DNA of 64,000 bases from Nitrospiraceae bacterium. GTDB taxonomy: Bacteria > Nitrospirota > Nitrospiria > Nitrospirales > Nitrospiraceae. Made by a program: the position numbers and the translations under genes. The notes under the pieces are model-generated. The model searched no databases. It saw only the letters and a program-made list of their open reading frames with translations, and was not told where the DNA came from. The stretch spans positions 186,001 through 250,000 of the forward strand of contig CAKKRE010000016.1 in assembly GCA_919902505.1 (NCBI GenBank), written 5' to 3'. This document shows, piece after piece, positions 27,182-36,023 of the stretch. Position 1 is the stretch's first letter, and every line of letters starts with the position of its first letter.

Positions 27182-27738
27182 TTGCTGGTGGGATCGAACG
27201 GCATATCCGCATAATAGCGGGAGGTGTCGCCCAGCGAGAGGAAAATATCCGACCAGATGCGGGTCGGTTCTTTTTCAAACACAATCGAGGGGTCGGCAGG
27301 CAACGTGATCCAGGAACCTACCTGCATTTCTGACTCCAGCTGGCCGGGTCCCCACCCCGAGTACCCCAAGTAGGCCCGAAACGATTCCTTCCCCGGCTGC
27401 TCCATCAGAATCCGCTCCATGATCTCTAAGTCGCCGCCCAGACAGACACCATCGAACACCTGGTGCGAATTTTCGGGCGTCTGATTGATGCGATAGAGCA
27501 TCATCACCTGATTGGTTTGAACGGGGCCGCCGGAATACAGCACATGCGGTTGGCCTTCCAAGATCGGCACCTGCGGCAGCGCCTCAGAGATGGACATGGC
27601 GGTCGGACGGTTGACGATCACACCCAGCGCCCCCTCCGGCCCATGCTCACACAGGAGCACCACCGTCTGCCGGAAGTTGGGATCGTTCAACGCCGGCGCG
27701 GCCACGAGGAGAATGCCTTTACCGAGTGGAATTGACAT
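27178..27738 (-). CDS. yqgE: YqgE/AlgH family protein
   Basis: The 186-aa protein matches the YqgE/AlgH (UPF0301) family: an N-terminal GKGILLVAAPALNDPNFRQTVVLLCEHGPEGALGVIVNRP pattern, YSGGPVQ and YLGYSGWGPGQLE. The molecular role of the family is unsettled. The stop codon TAG lies in the terminal CTAG of the adjacent MITE, so the extreme C-terminus may have been set by that insertion. Confidence 0.9.
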   Translation of the reverse strand: MSIPLGKGILLVAAPALNDPNFRQTVVLLCEHGPEGALGVIVNRPTAMSISEALPQVPILEGQPHVLYSGGPVQTNQVMMLYRINQTPENSHQVFDGVCLGGDLEIMERILMEQPGKESFRAYLGYSGWGPGQLESEMQVGSWITLPADPSIVFEKEPTRIWSDIFLSLGDTSRYYADMPFDPTSN

Positions 27739-27802
27739 GGTTCATCCTACCGTGCGCTCGTGAGTCACGCAAGTTGAGTCATGAAACGTATACGACGCGG
27801 GA

Positions 27803-28594
27803 TTAGTCGCCATACAAGGCTGGGCGCCGGTCGCGCAGGAGATCGTTGTAGTCATTGAGCGCTTTGATCCTGGCCTCGGCGGGGTCGATCTCGACGATGG
27901 TCAGGTCCTCGGTGTCACGCGGTGCGCGATGCAGAATCCGGCCGCGCGGACTGACGACTTCGCTCATGCCGATAAACGCCAGCCGGTCCTTTCCTCCGCG
28001 CGCTTCACTGCCGATCCGATTCGCCGTCACGCTGAAGACTCGATTTTCCAAACAGCGGGTCACCATGGAATCAGGACAATGCGGCAGCACCAGGTTCGAC
28101 GGATGGGCGATGATATCCGCGCCCTGCAACGCCAGCGTGCGGGCGGATTCCGGATAATACCAGTCGAAGCAGATCATCACGCCGACTTTGGCAAGGCCGA
28201 TGTCCCACACGTGAAACCCGCTGTCGCCCGGAGTAAACCAGAGCGTTTCCTCGAAAAAGAGATGCGTTTTCCGATAGCAGCCGATGAATCCCCTGGGTCC
28301 GACCACGACCGCCGAGTTAAAGCAATGCCCGCCGGCGCGCTCGGGCAAGCCGGCAACGATCGTCATCCCGCGGCGCGCGGCAATGTCCACAAGCCGTTTC
28401 GTGGTCGCCCCGTCCGGCACCGGCTCCGCCAGCCGGCACATCTCTTCCTGCGACACAAACTGGTAGCCGGATGCACACAATTCCGGCAGCACGATAAGGT
28501 CGGCCTCCGCCTGTTCAAGCCGAGCCGTGATGAGGTCGAGATTGTGCGCGACCTCGCCGAAGACCGGATCAAATTGGAGATACCCGACCCGCAT
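27803..28594 (-). CDS. Nitrilase-superfamily carbon-nitrogen hydrolase
   Basis: The 263-aa protein carries the Glu-Lys-Cys triad: Glu in DLIVLPELCASG (about E39), Lys in CYRKTHLF (about K108) and Cys in VMICFDWYYPE (about C142). These enzymes hydrolyse amides or nitriles, or transfer acyl groups, in the cytoplasm. Length and motifs fit a single-domain omega-amidase or carbamoyl-amidase-like member; the substrate is not determined. AAAGG precedes the ATG. Confidence 0.88.
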   Translation of the reverse strand: MRVGYLQFDPVFGEVAHNLDLITARLEQAEADLIVLPELCASGYQFVSQEEMCRLAEPVPDGATTKRLVDIAARRGMTIVAGLPERAGGHCFNSAVVVGPRGFIGCYRKTHLFFEETLWFTPGDSGFHVWDIGLAKVGVMICFDWYYPESARTLALQGADIIAHPSNLVLPHCPDSMVTRCLENRVFSVTANRIGSEARGGKDRLAFIGMSEVVSPRGRILHRAPRDTEDLTIVEIDPAEARIKALNDYNDLLRDRRPALYGD

Positions 28595-28616
28595 GATGTC
28601 GCCTTTCTACCCAAAG

Positions 28617-28650
28617 AAAAACGGGCAGGGACGGCCCTGCCCGTTTCATC
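28617..28650 (-). terminator. Intrinsic terminator after smbP
   Basis: A 12-bp perfect stem, AAACGGGCAGGG (28619-28630) with CCCTGCCCGTTT (28635-28646), has a 4-nt loop. Read on the minus strand it is followed by TTTTTC, a proper U-tract, so it ends the leftward smbP transcript before the nitrilase gene. Confidence 0.85.
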
Positions 28651-28678
28651 TTACACACCGTCGACGCGCAAGAACCGA

Positions 28679-29035
28679 CTACATACCTTCCGACAGATGG
28701 GGAAGGGCGTTCTCAACGGCTTTGGTCGCCACATCGGCGTGGCCGGCCTTGCCGTGCTCGATCCCGTCCTTGAGCCCCTTGATGGCTTCAGTGACATGCG
28801 GATTCTTGGTTTCGGCCACCGCACCCTCGGCATGCTTGAGCGCCGCTTCGGCATGCTTCACCAAGGCGTCCGCATGGCCCTGCTTCCCATGCGCCACGGC
28901 TTCCTTGGCATGCTCCACCGCTTCGGCCTGATGCTTATTGCCTGCCGCGAAAGCCACACCGGCAACCATCGGCGCCCCGACGAGCGCCATCATTACACCG
29001 GCCACCACGACTCCCCGCCATTTCGCAGTCTGCAT
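28679..29035 (-). CDS. smbP: SmbP-like small periplasmic metal-binding protein
   Basis: The long frame starts at 29227, but the ATG at 29035 has AGGAGG 6-7 nt upstream. The 118-aa product has a signal peptide (residues 1-30, ending VAGVAFAAG) and a mature part of helical repeats with regularly spaced histidines (AVEHAKEAVAHGKQGHADAL, AALKHAEGAV, GIEHGKAGHAD). This matches SmbP of ammonia oxidisers, a periplasmic protein that binds copper and other divalent metals. It ends in a strong terminator and so is its own transcript. Confidence 0.8.
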   Translation of the reverse strand: MQTAKWRGVVVAGVMMALVGAPMVAGVAFAAGNKHQAEAVEHAKEAVAHGKQGHADALVKHAEAALKHAEGAVAETKNPHVTEAIKGLKDGIEHGKAGHADVATKAVENALPHLSEGM

Positions 29036-29115
29036 GAACCGCCTCCTCTGTATGTATGTGCACCGCATGATTCCAACGATCCTGTATTTCAGCATAAAGA
29101 CGGGCCTGCATCCTG

Positions 29116-30009
29116 TCAAGACGGACGCATACCGGTCGGCACCTGCGACTCCGACAGGCCGAGCAGTTTCTGCAACGCGACCAAATCCTTTTCGACCGGG
29201 CAGGCGAAATCGCGGCTCCACTCCCACCAGGAACCCGGATAGTTACGCAGCCGCTGATAACCGGCCAGTCGCAAAATGAAATAGAGCCAGGCCGAACGCA
29301 CGCCACCGGTGCAATAGCAGATCGTTTCATGTGCCGGGTTCAACCCCTTGAGATCCAACTGCGCATTGATGGCGGCCAGATCCTTGACCGTCGCATCGGC
29401 ATTCAAGAATCCGCTCCACGCCACGTGGACGGCACCGGGAATATGGCCGGGCCTCGGAATGCCGGAAATTTCTTTTCCGAGATACTCTTCCAGACTCCGC
29501 GCATCCACGATCGTGGTCGTCTGGTTCGGCTTCCGCGCGATCCCCTTCAACTCGCTCTTCATGATGATCGCCGACTCCACCGGCGACACGACGAAGTTGC
29601 CGGACGCGCAGCGGACCGCGCCATGCTCGAACGGCCGGCGTTCATGGATCCACTTGACCCACCCGCCGTCCAGCACTTTGAGGTTTTTGTGGCCTAAGTA
29701 TTCCAGCATCCAGAACATGCGTCCTTCGTCGCCCCAATTGTCGAAGGGGTTCGAATAGATCACCACGTCGCTGTCCTGATTGATACCGAGTGCCTGAATG
29801 CGCTTCTCGATGCGTTTCAGGTCCGGATCCAGCAAACCTTTGGCGACGGCATCGGGGTCGCTGTATTCATGCCAGGTGGAATGCACGGCCCCGGGTATAT
29901 GGCCTCCGAACTCATAGGCGGCCCTGCCTCGCACGTCGAGAATGACCAGGCCCTGTTGCCCTAAGCGTTTCTGAAGCGTTTCACAATCGATGAGTAATGA
30001 ATGTTGCAT
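29116..30009 (-). CDS. Two-domain rhodanese-type sulfurtransferase
   Basis: The ATG at 30009 follows GAGGAA and is preferred to 30123 (297 aa). It has an N-terminal non-catalytic rhodanese domain (LVILDVRGRAAYEFGGHIPGAVH) and a C-terminal catalytic domain with active-site loop CYCTGGVRS. The expected reaction is transfer of sulfane sulfur from thiosulfate or 3-mercaptopyruvate to cyanide or another thiophile. No signal peptide is seen. It follows the cytochrome gene by 28 bp on the same strand. Confidence 0.9.
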   Translation of the reverse strand: MQHSLLIDCETLQKRLGQQGLVILDVRGRAAYEFGGHIPGAVHSTWHEYSDPDAVAKGLLDPDLKRIEKRIQALGINQDSDVVIYSNPFDNWGDEGRMFWMLEYLGHKNLKVLDGGWVKWIHERRPFEHGAVRCASGNFVVSPVESAIIMKSELKGIARKPNQTTTIVDARSLEEYLGKEISGIPRPGHIPGAVHVAWSGFLNADATVKDLAAINAQLDLKGLNPAHETICYCTGGVRSAWLYFILRLAGYQRLRNYPGSWWEWSRDFACPVEKDLVALQKLLGLSESQVPTGMRPS

Positions 30010-30037
30010 GGGTTCCTCGATCTCGGTGGGTGATGAC

Positions 30038-31312
30038 TTACCCTTTGGATACGGTCGGACTCGCACAGGCCATCGGCGGCGGCTCCGGCAAGGGATCGAC
30101 CAACGCGGCCGCCAACGTTTCATTCAGCGGCACTTCCCGCTCGTAGACCGTGAAGGCGTAAGGGTCGTCCGCCATCAGGCCGTACTTGGTCTTCAACATC
30201 TCATGCTGCCCGTCGGTCAAAATGTGGTACCGAACCCGGGTCTTCAACGTCAACCCCTTGGGCGCCTCCGGCATCCGATAGGCAAATTGATACTCCCGGC
30301 TGGCCAGGGGGAGCAAGCGGTTATCGTACAACTCTACGATGGCCGGTTGCCACATAATCCAGCGGCCCATCGTGTGCGATTTCTCGGCCAGCACCTGCCG
30401 GTTCCCGTCCTGAACCGTAAATTCCACCGTGAAGTGCCGGTCCGGATCGCCGGTCGGAATCTTGTGCCCCGCCCCGGCATTCATCAGAGAGAGGGTCACG
30501 GTGACCTGCTCGCCCGGTTTGGGCGCCGGAGGATCGGCTTTCACCTGAATCGCCACGGCCCGCTTCACCATGTCGGGATCGTGCCCCCCGCGCCAGAGAT
30601 GTCGCCGCCCGCGCCTGATCGGGCCGTTCTCCGCCACTGGTCGGTCCACCTCCGGCATATGACAGCTTTGACAGATAAAGCCCCGCTCCTGCATGAAATA
30701 CTTACCTTCATATTCGGCGTAGGTTCCGCAGGGGCCGACATTGTAAAACTGCGCCGGGCCGGAGACCACATTGTGGCAACGTGAGCAGAACTGCCCGTTG
30801 CGGAAACTGGGATCGAATTTCGTGGGATGCGGCGCGGCGGAATCGTCGAAGGGTCCTAGGATCATCCCGTCGCGCACATGACAGGCGGCACAGGTGATCG
30901 ATTCTTTTTGCAAGGCGGGATCAAAATGGGGATTGGGTTCCTGCGTCGCCTTTTCGACCCGACCCCTCGGAATGTCTTTCACCAGCGTCGGCTGTTGATT
31001 CTCCAACGGCGTGTGGCAATTCAAGCAAACCCAGATGTTTTTGTCTTTTTTCCAGTAGGCTTGAAAGAACGGGTCTTCGTAGGCCTGGGCGTGGATACTG
31101 GTTTTCCATTCTTCATAGATTTCCCGATGGCACTGTCCGCAAGACTCAGCCTTCAGGCTGGTCAAACCCTCCGGGACCTTCTGAAATGGAATGGCATGGG
31201 CATAGTCTGACCGCAATCCGAAAATGACGACCGGCTTCACCTCGGTGTAATAGAGGTAGATCGCCCCGGCGAGAGCTGCGACACCCAGCAGAATTTTCAT
31301 CCAAAGGTTCAT
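30038..31312 (-). CDS. Membrane-anchored pentaheme cytochrome c (c554-like)
   Basis: The 424-aa protein has an N-terminal membrane anchor (residues 5-22) and five CxxCH heme-binding motifs: C58-H62, C96-H100, C141-H145, C176-H180 and C214-H218. The remaining 200 residues form a beta-rich C-terminal domain without hemes. The N-terminal heme part resembles cytochrome c554-type multihemes. It would carry electrons on the periplasmic face; partners are unknown. Its ATG overlaps the stop of the upstream deacetylase-like gene (ATGA), indicating tight coupling. Confidence 0.85.
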   Translation of the reverse strand: MNLWMKILLGVAALAGAIYLYYTEVKPVVIFGLRSDYAHAIPFQKVPEGLTSLKAESCGQCHREIYEEWKTSIHAQAYEDPFFQAYWKKDKNIWVCLNCHTPLENQQPTLVKDIPRGRVEKATQEPNPHFDPALQKESITCAACHVRDGMILGPFDDSAAPHPTKFDPSFRNGQFCSRCHNVVSGPAQFYNVGPCGTYAEYEGKYFMQERGFICQSCHMPEVDRPVAENGPIRRGRRHLWRGGHDPDMVKRAVAIQVKADPPAPKPGEQVTVTLSLMNAGAGHKIPTGDPDRHFTVEFTVQDGNRQVLAEKSHTMGRWIMWQPAIVELYDNRLLPLASREYQFAYRMPEAPKGLTLKTRVRYHILTDGQHEMLKTKYGLMADDPYAFTVYEREVPLNETLAAALVDPLPEPPPMACASPTVSKG

Positions 31313-32253
31313 GCCTCCACCAGCGTTTGGAGATGCCGCTCGACCGACGCCGCCAACGCCGTCAGGTTATACCCGCCTTCGAGCGACGACAGCAGGCGTC
31401 CCTGGCAATGTTGTTTGGCAATCCCGGCCACGATCGTAGTCAGGTCGGCATACCCTTCCTCAGTCAACCCCATACTCGCTAACGGATCATCCCTGTGGGC
31501 GTCAAAACCGGCGGACACGATGACAAACTCCGGCTTAAAGGCATCGGCAGCCGGCACGAGCACCTTCTGGAAGACCGCCCGATATTCGTCGTCGCCTTCC
31601 CCCGCTTCCATCGGCACATTGATCGTCAGGCCTTCCCCGGCTCCGCGGCCGCACTCGCTGGCGCGCCCGGTCCCGGGATAATGAGGATATTGGTGCGTAC
31701 TGAAAAACAGCACCGACGGATCCGATTCAAAGCTGTGCTGAGTGCCGTTGCCATGATGGACATCCCAATCGACGATCAGCACCCGCTGCAAGCCATACCG
31801 TTTCTGCGCATACCGCGCCGCGATCGCCACATTGTTGAAGAGACAGAACCCCATCGCCCGATCGGCTTCCGCATGGTGACCCGGCGGACGGACGGCGCAG
31901 AAGGCATGCCGGACTTGACCGGCCATAATCGCATCCACCCCGGCCAAGGCTCCACCGGCCGCGAGATAGGCGGCCCGGAGCGATCCGGGAGACATGGCGG
32001 TATCGGCATCCAGGGAGATCCGGCCATGCGTCGGCGCCTGCCGATTGAGCATCGCGACATACTCCGGCCGATGCACCAGTGTGACCCACTCATCTTCGGC
32101 TTTTCGCGGCTCGATCCTGGTAAGTGTGGCCAGCCTGCCGCTCTGTTCGAGCCGTTGCATGATGGCGCGCAGCCGGTTGGGAGACTCCGGATGTCCGGCG
32201 CCCATGTCGTGCTCCAGGTAACGTGTATCGTAGATGAGCCCGGTTGTTCCCAT
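31309..32253 (-). CDS. Histone deacetylase-family hydrolase (AcuC/AphA-like)
   Basis: The 314-aa protein has the deacetylase core: GAGHPESPNRL near the N-terminus, RPPGHHAEADRAMGFCLFNN with the His-His pair, and the zinc-binding DWDVHHGNGTQ and SAGFDAHRDDPL. Bacterial members remove acetyl groups from lysines or polyamine-type small molecules. It overlaps the cytochrome gene by 4 nt, so the two are translated together, an unexplained pairing. Confidence 0.88.
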   Translation of the reverse strand: MGTTGLIYDTRYLEHDMGAGHPESPNRLRAIMQRLEQSGRLATLTRIEPRKAEDEWVTLVHRPEYVAMLNRQAPTHGRISLDADTAMSPGSLRAAYLAAGGALAGVDAIMAGQVRHAFCAVRPPGHHAEADRAMGFCLFNNVAIAARYAQKRYGLQRVLIVDWDVHHGNGTQHSFESDPSVLFFSTHQYPHYPGTGRASECGRGAGEGLTINVPMEAGEGDDEYRAVFQKVLVPAADAFKPEFVIVSAGFDAHRDDPLASMGLTEEGYADLTTIVAGIAKQHCQGRLLSSLEGGYNLTALAASVERHLQTLVEA

Positions 32254-32353
32254 ATTCAGAGTGCGTGAAAGGTGAAACGTAAAACGTTACATGCCAAGCA
32301 GGAGCGGATACAGGCGTTCTAACCTCAGGTATACGCCATCAGCCATACGCTCA
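32254..32353. repeat. Dispersed intergenic repeat modules, second locus
   Basis: GGTGAAACGTAAAACGT (32271-32287) repeats the module at 2042. TATACGCCATCAGCCATACG (from 32330) is the reverse complement of the 2075 module. Here both modules again lie within 100 bp of each other, but in opposite relative orientation. Confidence 0.6.
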
Positions 32354-32493
32354 GACCCCTCACGAGATCCGCTTCACGCTGCACGAGATACGAACAGTTG
32401 CCTCAGCCTATCATGCAGGAAAGAGCGTAGACAATGAGCGGAAACGCGTGCTACGGTTTGGATCTACCTCGCCGATTGACCCTGGAGAAGCCG

Positions 32494-32811
32494 ATGCCGA
32501 ATCCGAGAATTGAACCGCTCAAACGAGTGCTGGCCGTCGAACCCGACGATGATGTCGCCTGGTTCGGACTGGGGAAAGCCTATATGGAAGATGCCAATTT
32601 CGAAGAGGCTGCCAAGGCCTTGAGGCAGTGCATCACGGTCAAGCCCACCTACTCCGCCGCGTATTATGCGCTGGCGCAATCGCTCCAGAAGCTGAATCGG
32701 CTTGAAGAATGCCGGCAGGTTTCGGATCAGGGCATCGAGGTGTCTACCAAGAACGGCGATGCGATGGTGACGAAAAATCTGGACGCGCTGAAGAGCACAC
32801 TCCCCGCCTGA
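32494..32811 (+). CDS. Small TPR-repeat protein
   Basis: The ATG at 32494 follows GGAGAAG and replaces an earlier open start at 32434 (105 aa). Two to three tetratricopeptide repeats are visible (DDVAWFGLGKAYMEDANFEEAAKALRQCI and YSAAYYALAQSLQKLNRLEECRQV), so it is a protein-protein interaction scaffold. It stands alone between two repeat-containing gaps, and its partner is unknown. Confidence 0.75.
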   Translation: MPNPRIEPLKRVLAVEPDDDVAWFGLGKAYMEDANFEEAAKALRQCITVKPTYSAAYYALAQSLQKLNRLEECRQVSDQGIEVSTKNGDAMVTKNLDALKSTLPA

Positions 32812-32870
32812 CCTCCCACTTCTCAGCCCACTCAGTCGATTGGTGTTTACGGAGTCCGTGAAGCGTCTCT

Positions 32871-32931
32871 CGTGAAACGTATCTCGTAAGAGGTGAAAGA
32901 GACAACGAGGGACGTTTCACGAACGACAGGC
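32871..32931. repeat. Inverted repeat CGTGAAACGT...ACGTTTCACG
   Basis: A 10-bp perfect inverted repeat (32871-32880 and 32922-32931) encloses 41 nt that contain further relatives of the GTGAAA and CTCGT words. It belongs to the same intergenic repeat family as 2042 and 32271. Confidence 0.55.
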
Positions 32932-32947
32932 GTCGTCCATGCGATGT

Positions 32948-33277
32948 TCACGCCGTTGCTGCGCCGGGCTCATCGTCATCCCCGGCGCTCGACTGCGCGT
33001 CGCGCCGCTGGGCCACCGTCGTGGCCACTTCATCCAGCCAGCGGCCCGCGCCATCGAGCACCTCACGCACCAGCGGCTCAGGATGACCGGTGCGTTTCAT
33101 CGTCCAGAGACAGAGATAGCCCATGAGATCTTCCCGCTCGAAACGGCAGGTTGACTGCGTGGACAATTGCGCCAGTTCCGACAAACCGGTCCGGAGAATC
33201 TCCGCCACCGTGTCCCGTCCGTGCGACGTGGCGGCTGTCACATATTGAATCGCGCGGTTGATTTCCTGTTCGGTCAT
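32948..33277 (-). CDS. Hypothetical protein
   Basis: The 109-aa product starts after AAGGTGAGG. It is soluble and mainly helical (EQEINRAIQYVTAATSHGRD; LVREVLDGAGRWLDEVATTV), with one Cys-Trp rich stretch (YLCLWTMKRTGH) and an acidic tail. No family is recognised. Its strong ribosome site and coding character make it a probable gene. Confidence 0.6.
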   Translation of the reverse strand: MTEQEINRAIQYVTAATSHGRDTVAEILRTGLSELAQLSTQSTCRFEREDLMGYLCLWTMKRTGHPEPLVREVLDGAGRWLDEVATTVAQRRDAQSSAGDDDEPGAATA

Positions 33278-33429
33278 GTCCTCACCTTGCAGCGGATTGT
33301 AACATTCGAGCCGGACCTGTCAACGGGGCCTCGCCCTCCGGAGACGCGTGCCTTCGAAGAATCTCCACGCCCTTGGCCTCCGACGATGGTATGATTCCTT
33401 CTATCATTTACTTTCTAGGAGCCTCGACC

Positions 33430-35247
33430 ATGGCCGTTTCGCGCAAGATCGCCTCCGCTACGTCATCACGTCGTTCGTCTACCTCCCGCGAGTTTGCCGA
33501 TCACTGGGAACTCTCCGACCTCGTCACCGATCCGGTGAAACAGTTCGACCGCTATCTGAAAGACCTGAGCGCGAAAGTGTCCCGTTTCGAATCGGCTCGC
33601 GCAGAGCTGTCTGCCACTATGCCCGAACAGGCCTTTTTAAATCTCCTGACGCTCTCGGACCAGATCACGAGGGATTCCGGCCGGCTTGGGGCCTACGCCT
33701 ATCTGTGGTTTTCTGAAGACACGAAGCAGTTGCAGGCCCGGTCGTTCAAGACCAAAGTGGAAGAACATCTCACCGCCCTCCAGAACCAGCTGCTGTTCTT
33801 CGATCTGTGGTGGCAGAGCGTGGATCAGCGGAACGCGGAGCGCCTGATGGCCCAGAGCGGCGACTTCCGGTATCACCTGGAGACCATCCGCCGTTTCAAG
33901 CCGCATACGCTCTCGGAACCGGAAGAGAAGATCATCAACATCAAGAACATCACCGGACAAAGCGCCGTCCACCAGCTCTACGATGTCGTCACGAACAGTT
34001 TCACCTTCACGATGCGCATCGGCGGGAAAAAGAAAACGATGAATCGCGAAGCCCTGACGGCCTACCTTCGTAGCCCGAAAGCCGCCGTCCGAGAAGCCGC
34101 CTATCGGGAGATGTATCGCGTCTATGAGTCGCAGCAGGATCTCCTGGGCGAAATCTATAAAACCCTGGTCAACGACTGGAAAGCGGAAAATCTGCAGTTG
34201 CGGCACTTCAAGACGCCGCTGGAGTCCCGGAACCTTAGCAACGACATTCCGGATCGCGCCGTGGATGCCCTCCTCTCCGTCTGCATGAACAATGCGCCGA
34301 TCTTCCAACGATATTTCAAATTGAAGGCGCGACTTTGCAAGATCAAAACGATGAACCGCTACCACATCTATGCGCCACACCGGGCCGAACAAAAGACTTA
34401 CCGCTACGCGGATGCGGTGCGGATGGTGTTGGATGCTTATTACGGCTTTTCGCCGCGCCTCGCCGAATTGGCGCAACGCGTCTTCGCCGATCGTCACATC
34501 GATGCCCGCACGAAGCCGGGGAAAATGGGCGGCGCCTATTGTTACAGTGTGACCCCCACCCTGACGCCCTACGTCATGCTGAATTTCACGGGTGAAGCGC
34601 GCGACATCGCCACCATGGCCCATGAGTTAGGCCATGCCGTCCATGCGATGATGGCCGAGCAGCACAACGTCTTCACCTTCCACTCCACGTTGCCGCTGGC
34701 GGAAACGGCGTCGGTCTTCGGCGAGCGAATTCTCTCCGATGCCTTGATGGCCACGGAAACCAATCGATCCGTCAAACAGAGCTTGCTCGTCAACCAACTG
34801 GACGACATCTATGCCACGGTCATGCGGCAAGCCTATTTTGTCGCCTTCGAACGAACCGCTCACGACATGGTGGCCCAAGGCGCCACGACGACCGACCTGG
34901 CAAAGACATACATGACGTTGTTGCGGCAGCAATTCGGAAAGTCCCTGCGGGTGCCGCAGGAATTCCAATGGGAATGGCTGACGATCCCGCACCTCTACGC
35001 CAGTCCGTTTTATTGTTATGCGTATAGTTTCGGCAACCTGCTCGTGCTGGCGCTCTATCGCATGTACCAGGAACAAGGCAGCGGGTTCGTGCCGAAATAT
35101 CTGGAGCTACTCGCGGCAGGCGGGTCGAAGGCGCCGCAAGCGATCCTTGCGGAGGTGGGAGTCGATATGAACTCCCCCGCCTTCTGGCAATCCGGGTTCG
35201 ATGCGATTTCGGGAATGGTCGATCAGCTGGAACAGACGATGAAGTAA
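33430..35247 (+). CDS. pepF: M3-family oligoendopeptidase F
   Basis: The ATG at 33430 has AGGAG 8 nt upstream; the open frame begins earlier at 33373. The 605-aa protein has the M3 zinc motif MAHELGHAVHAMM (H-E-x-x-H) and the third ligand Glu region (TASVFGER), with pepF-type flanks (GKMGGAYCYSVTPTLTPYVMLNF and YASPFYCYAYSFGNLLVLALY). It degrades oligopeptides in the cytoplasm. A strong hairpin follows the stop. Confidence 0.92.
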   Translation: MAVSRKIASATSSRRSSTSREFADHWELSDLVTDPVKQFDRYLKDLSAKVSRFESARAELSATMPEQAFLNLLTLSDQITRDSGRLGAYAYLWFSEDTKQLQARSFKTKVEEHLTALQNQLLFFDLWWQSVDQRNAERLMAQSGDFRYHLETIRRFKPHTLSEPEEKIINIKNITGQSAVHQLYDVVTNSFTFTMRIGGKKKTMNREALTAYLRSPKAAVREAAYREMYRVYESQQDLLGEIYKTLVNDWKAENLQLRHFKTPLESRNLSNDIPDRAVDALLSVCMNNAPIFQRYFKLKARLCKIKTMNRYHIYAPHRAEQKTYRYADAVRMVLDAYYGFSPRLAELAQRVFADRHIDARTKPGKMGGAYCYSVTPTLTPYVMLNFTGEARDIATMAHELGHAVHAMMAEQHNVFTFHSTLPLAETASVFGERILSDALMATETNRSVKQSLLVNQLDDIYATVMRQAYFVAFERTAHDMVAQGATTTDLAKTYMTLLRQQFGKSLRVPQEFQWEWLTIPHLYASPFYCYAYSFGNLLVLALYRMYQEQGSGFVPKYLELLAAGGSKAPQAILAEVGVDMNSPAFWQSGFDAISGMVDQLEQTMK

Positions 35248-35263
35248 ATGAGCGGCGCCGCGC

Positions 35264-35288
35264 TCCGGCATGACGGCGTCATGCCGGA
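35264..35288 (+). terminator. Hairpin after pepF (no clear U-tract)
   Basis: TCCGGCATGAC (35264-35274) pairs perfectly with GTCATGCCGGA (35278-35288) across a GGC loop, 17 bp after the pepF stop. No T-run follows, so it may be a processing or Rho-linked end rather than a classic terminator. Confidence 0.55.
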
Positions 35289-35397
35289 CGCAACAGGTTC
35301 AATGCTCAGTTCTCAGTGTTCAATTGTGCATTCATCATGAAAAGTTGAACCGTTGTTGAAATCACGAACGCGGACGGGAAACTGGTTCAGTATCCTG

Positions 35398-35643
35398 TCA
35401 GATGCGTTCGGAGGCCTTATCCATCACGATCGGATGCCCCAGGATTTCCCGCTCTGCTTCCAGCCAGTCATGCAGGTGATACCCATCCAAACAACCCCGC
35501 TGTTCATACAGCTCATGCGCCCGTGCCGCAATCCGTACCTGGATATCCTGGACCGGCCCGAGAACATTAGTTTTTTTCGCCACTGACGTCATCCGTTTCG
35601 CCGGACGCGAGGCGGTCTTCTTCGGCGCCGTCTTTTTCTTCAT
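35398..35643 (-). CDS. DUF2934 domain protein
   Basis: The ATG at 35643 follows GGAG at 6 nt. The 81-aa protein has a Lys/Ala-rich basic N-terminus (MKKKTAPKKTASRPAKR), which could bind nucleic acid. The DUF2934 pattern follows: QVRIAARAHELYEQRG, then DGYHLHDWLEAEREILG. The function is unknown. Confidence 0.8.
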   Translation of the reverse strand: MKKKTAPKKTASRPAKRMTSVAKKTNVLGPVQDIQVRIAARAHELYEQRGCLDGYHLHDWLEAEREILGHPIVMDKASERI

Positions 35644-35812
35644 GCATGCTCCATCTAAACTTGTATCCATTCATTAGACCCAGCTTCTCGCGTGAGGGCC
35701 AGAAGGCCATACGATACCATATTCAAGCCGGATCTGATCAGGCGGCAGAACGTTCGCCTCAACCCCGTCCCCCTCCTTCAAGCACAGACACCTTCCTCGA
35801 GGTGACCACCCG

Positions 35813-36007
35813 CTAGCCCGCATTATTCATGACGGTTCGTCACGAAATCGCTGAGGCGCGTCGCGAGACCGGCGCGCGGAGCCCGGAGGCCCCGACGCGT
35901 ACTCGTGCAGTACGTGGAGGGTCCGAGGGACGAGCCCGCCGGCCGAAGGCTCGTCCCAGCAGCGAATCGGCGATGCAGTAGAAGCGCTCATGAATAATGT
36001 GGGCTAG
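35813..36007. mobile_element. CTAG-ended MITE, copy B
   Basis: The left end CTAGCCCGCATTATTCATGA (35813-35832) pairs with its inverted copy at 35988-36007 (19 of 20). The 195-bp body includes a central inverted repeat CGTACT-N5-AGTACG (35898-35914) and shares blocks with the 27001-27181 element. It ends 19 bp before the IS630 insertion. Confidence 0.75.
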
Positions 36008-36023
36008 GAGGACGATACTGATT

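Noticed and set aside
33637-34623. 328-codon open frame antisense to pepF
   Set aside because: Complete overlap with a well-supported gene and no family resemblance; a shadow frame.
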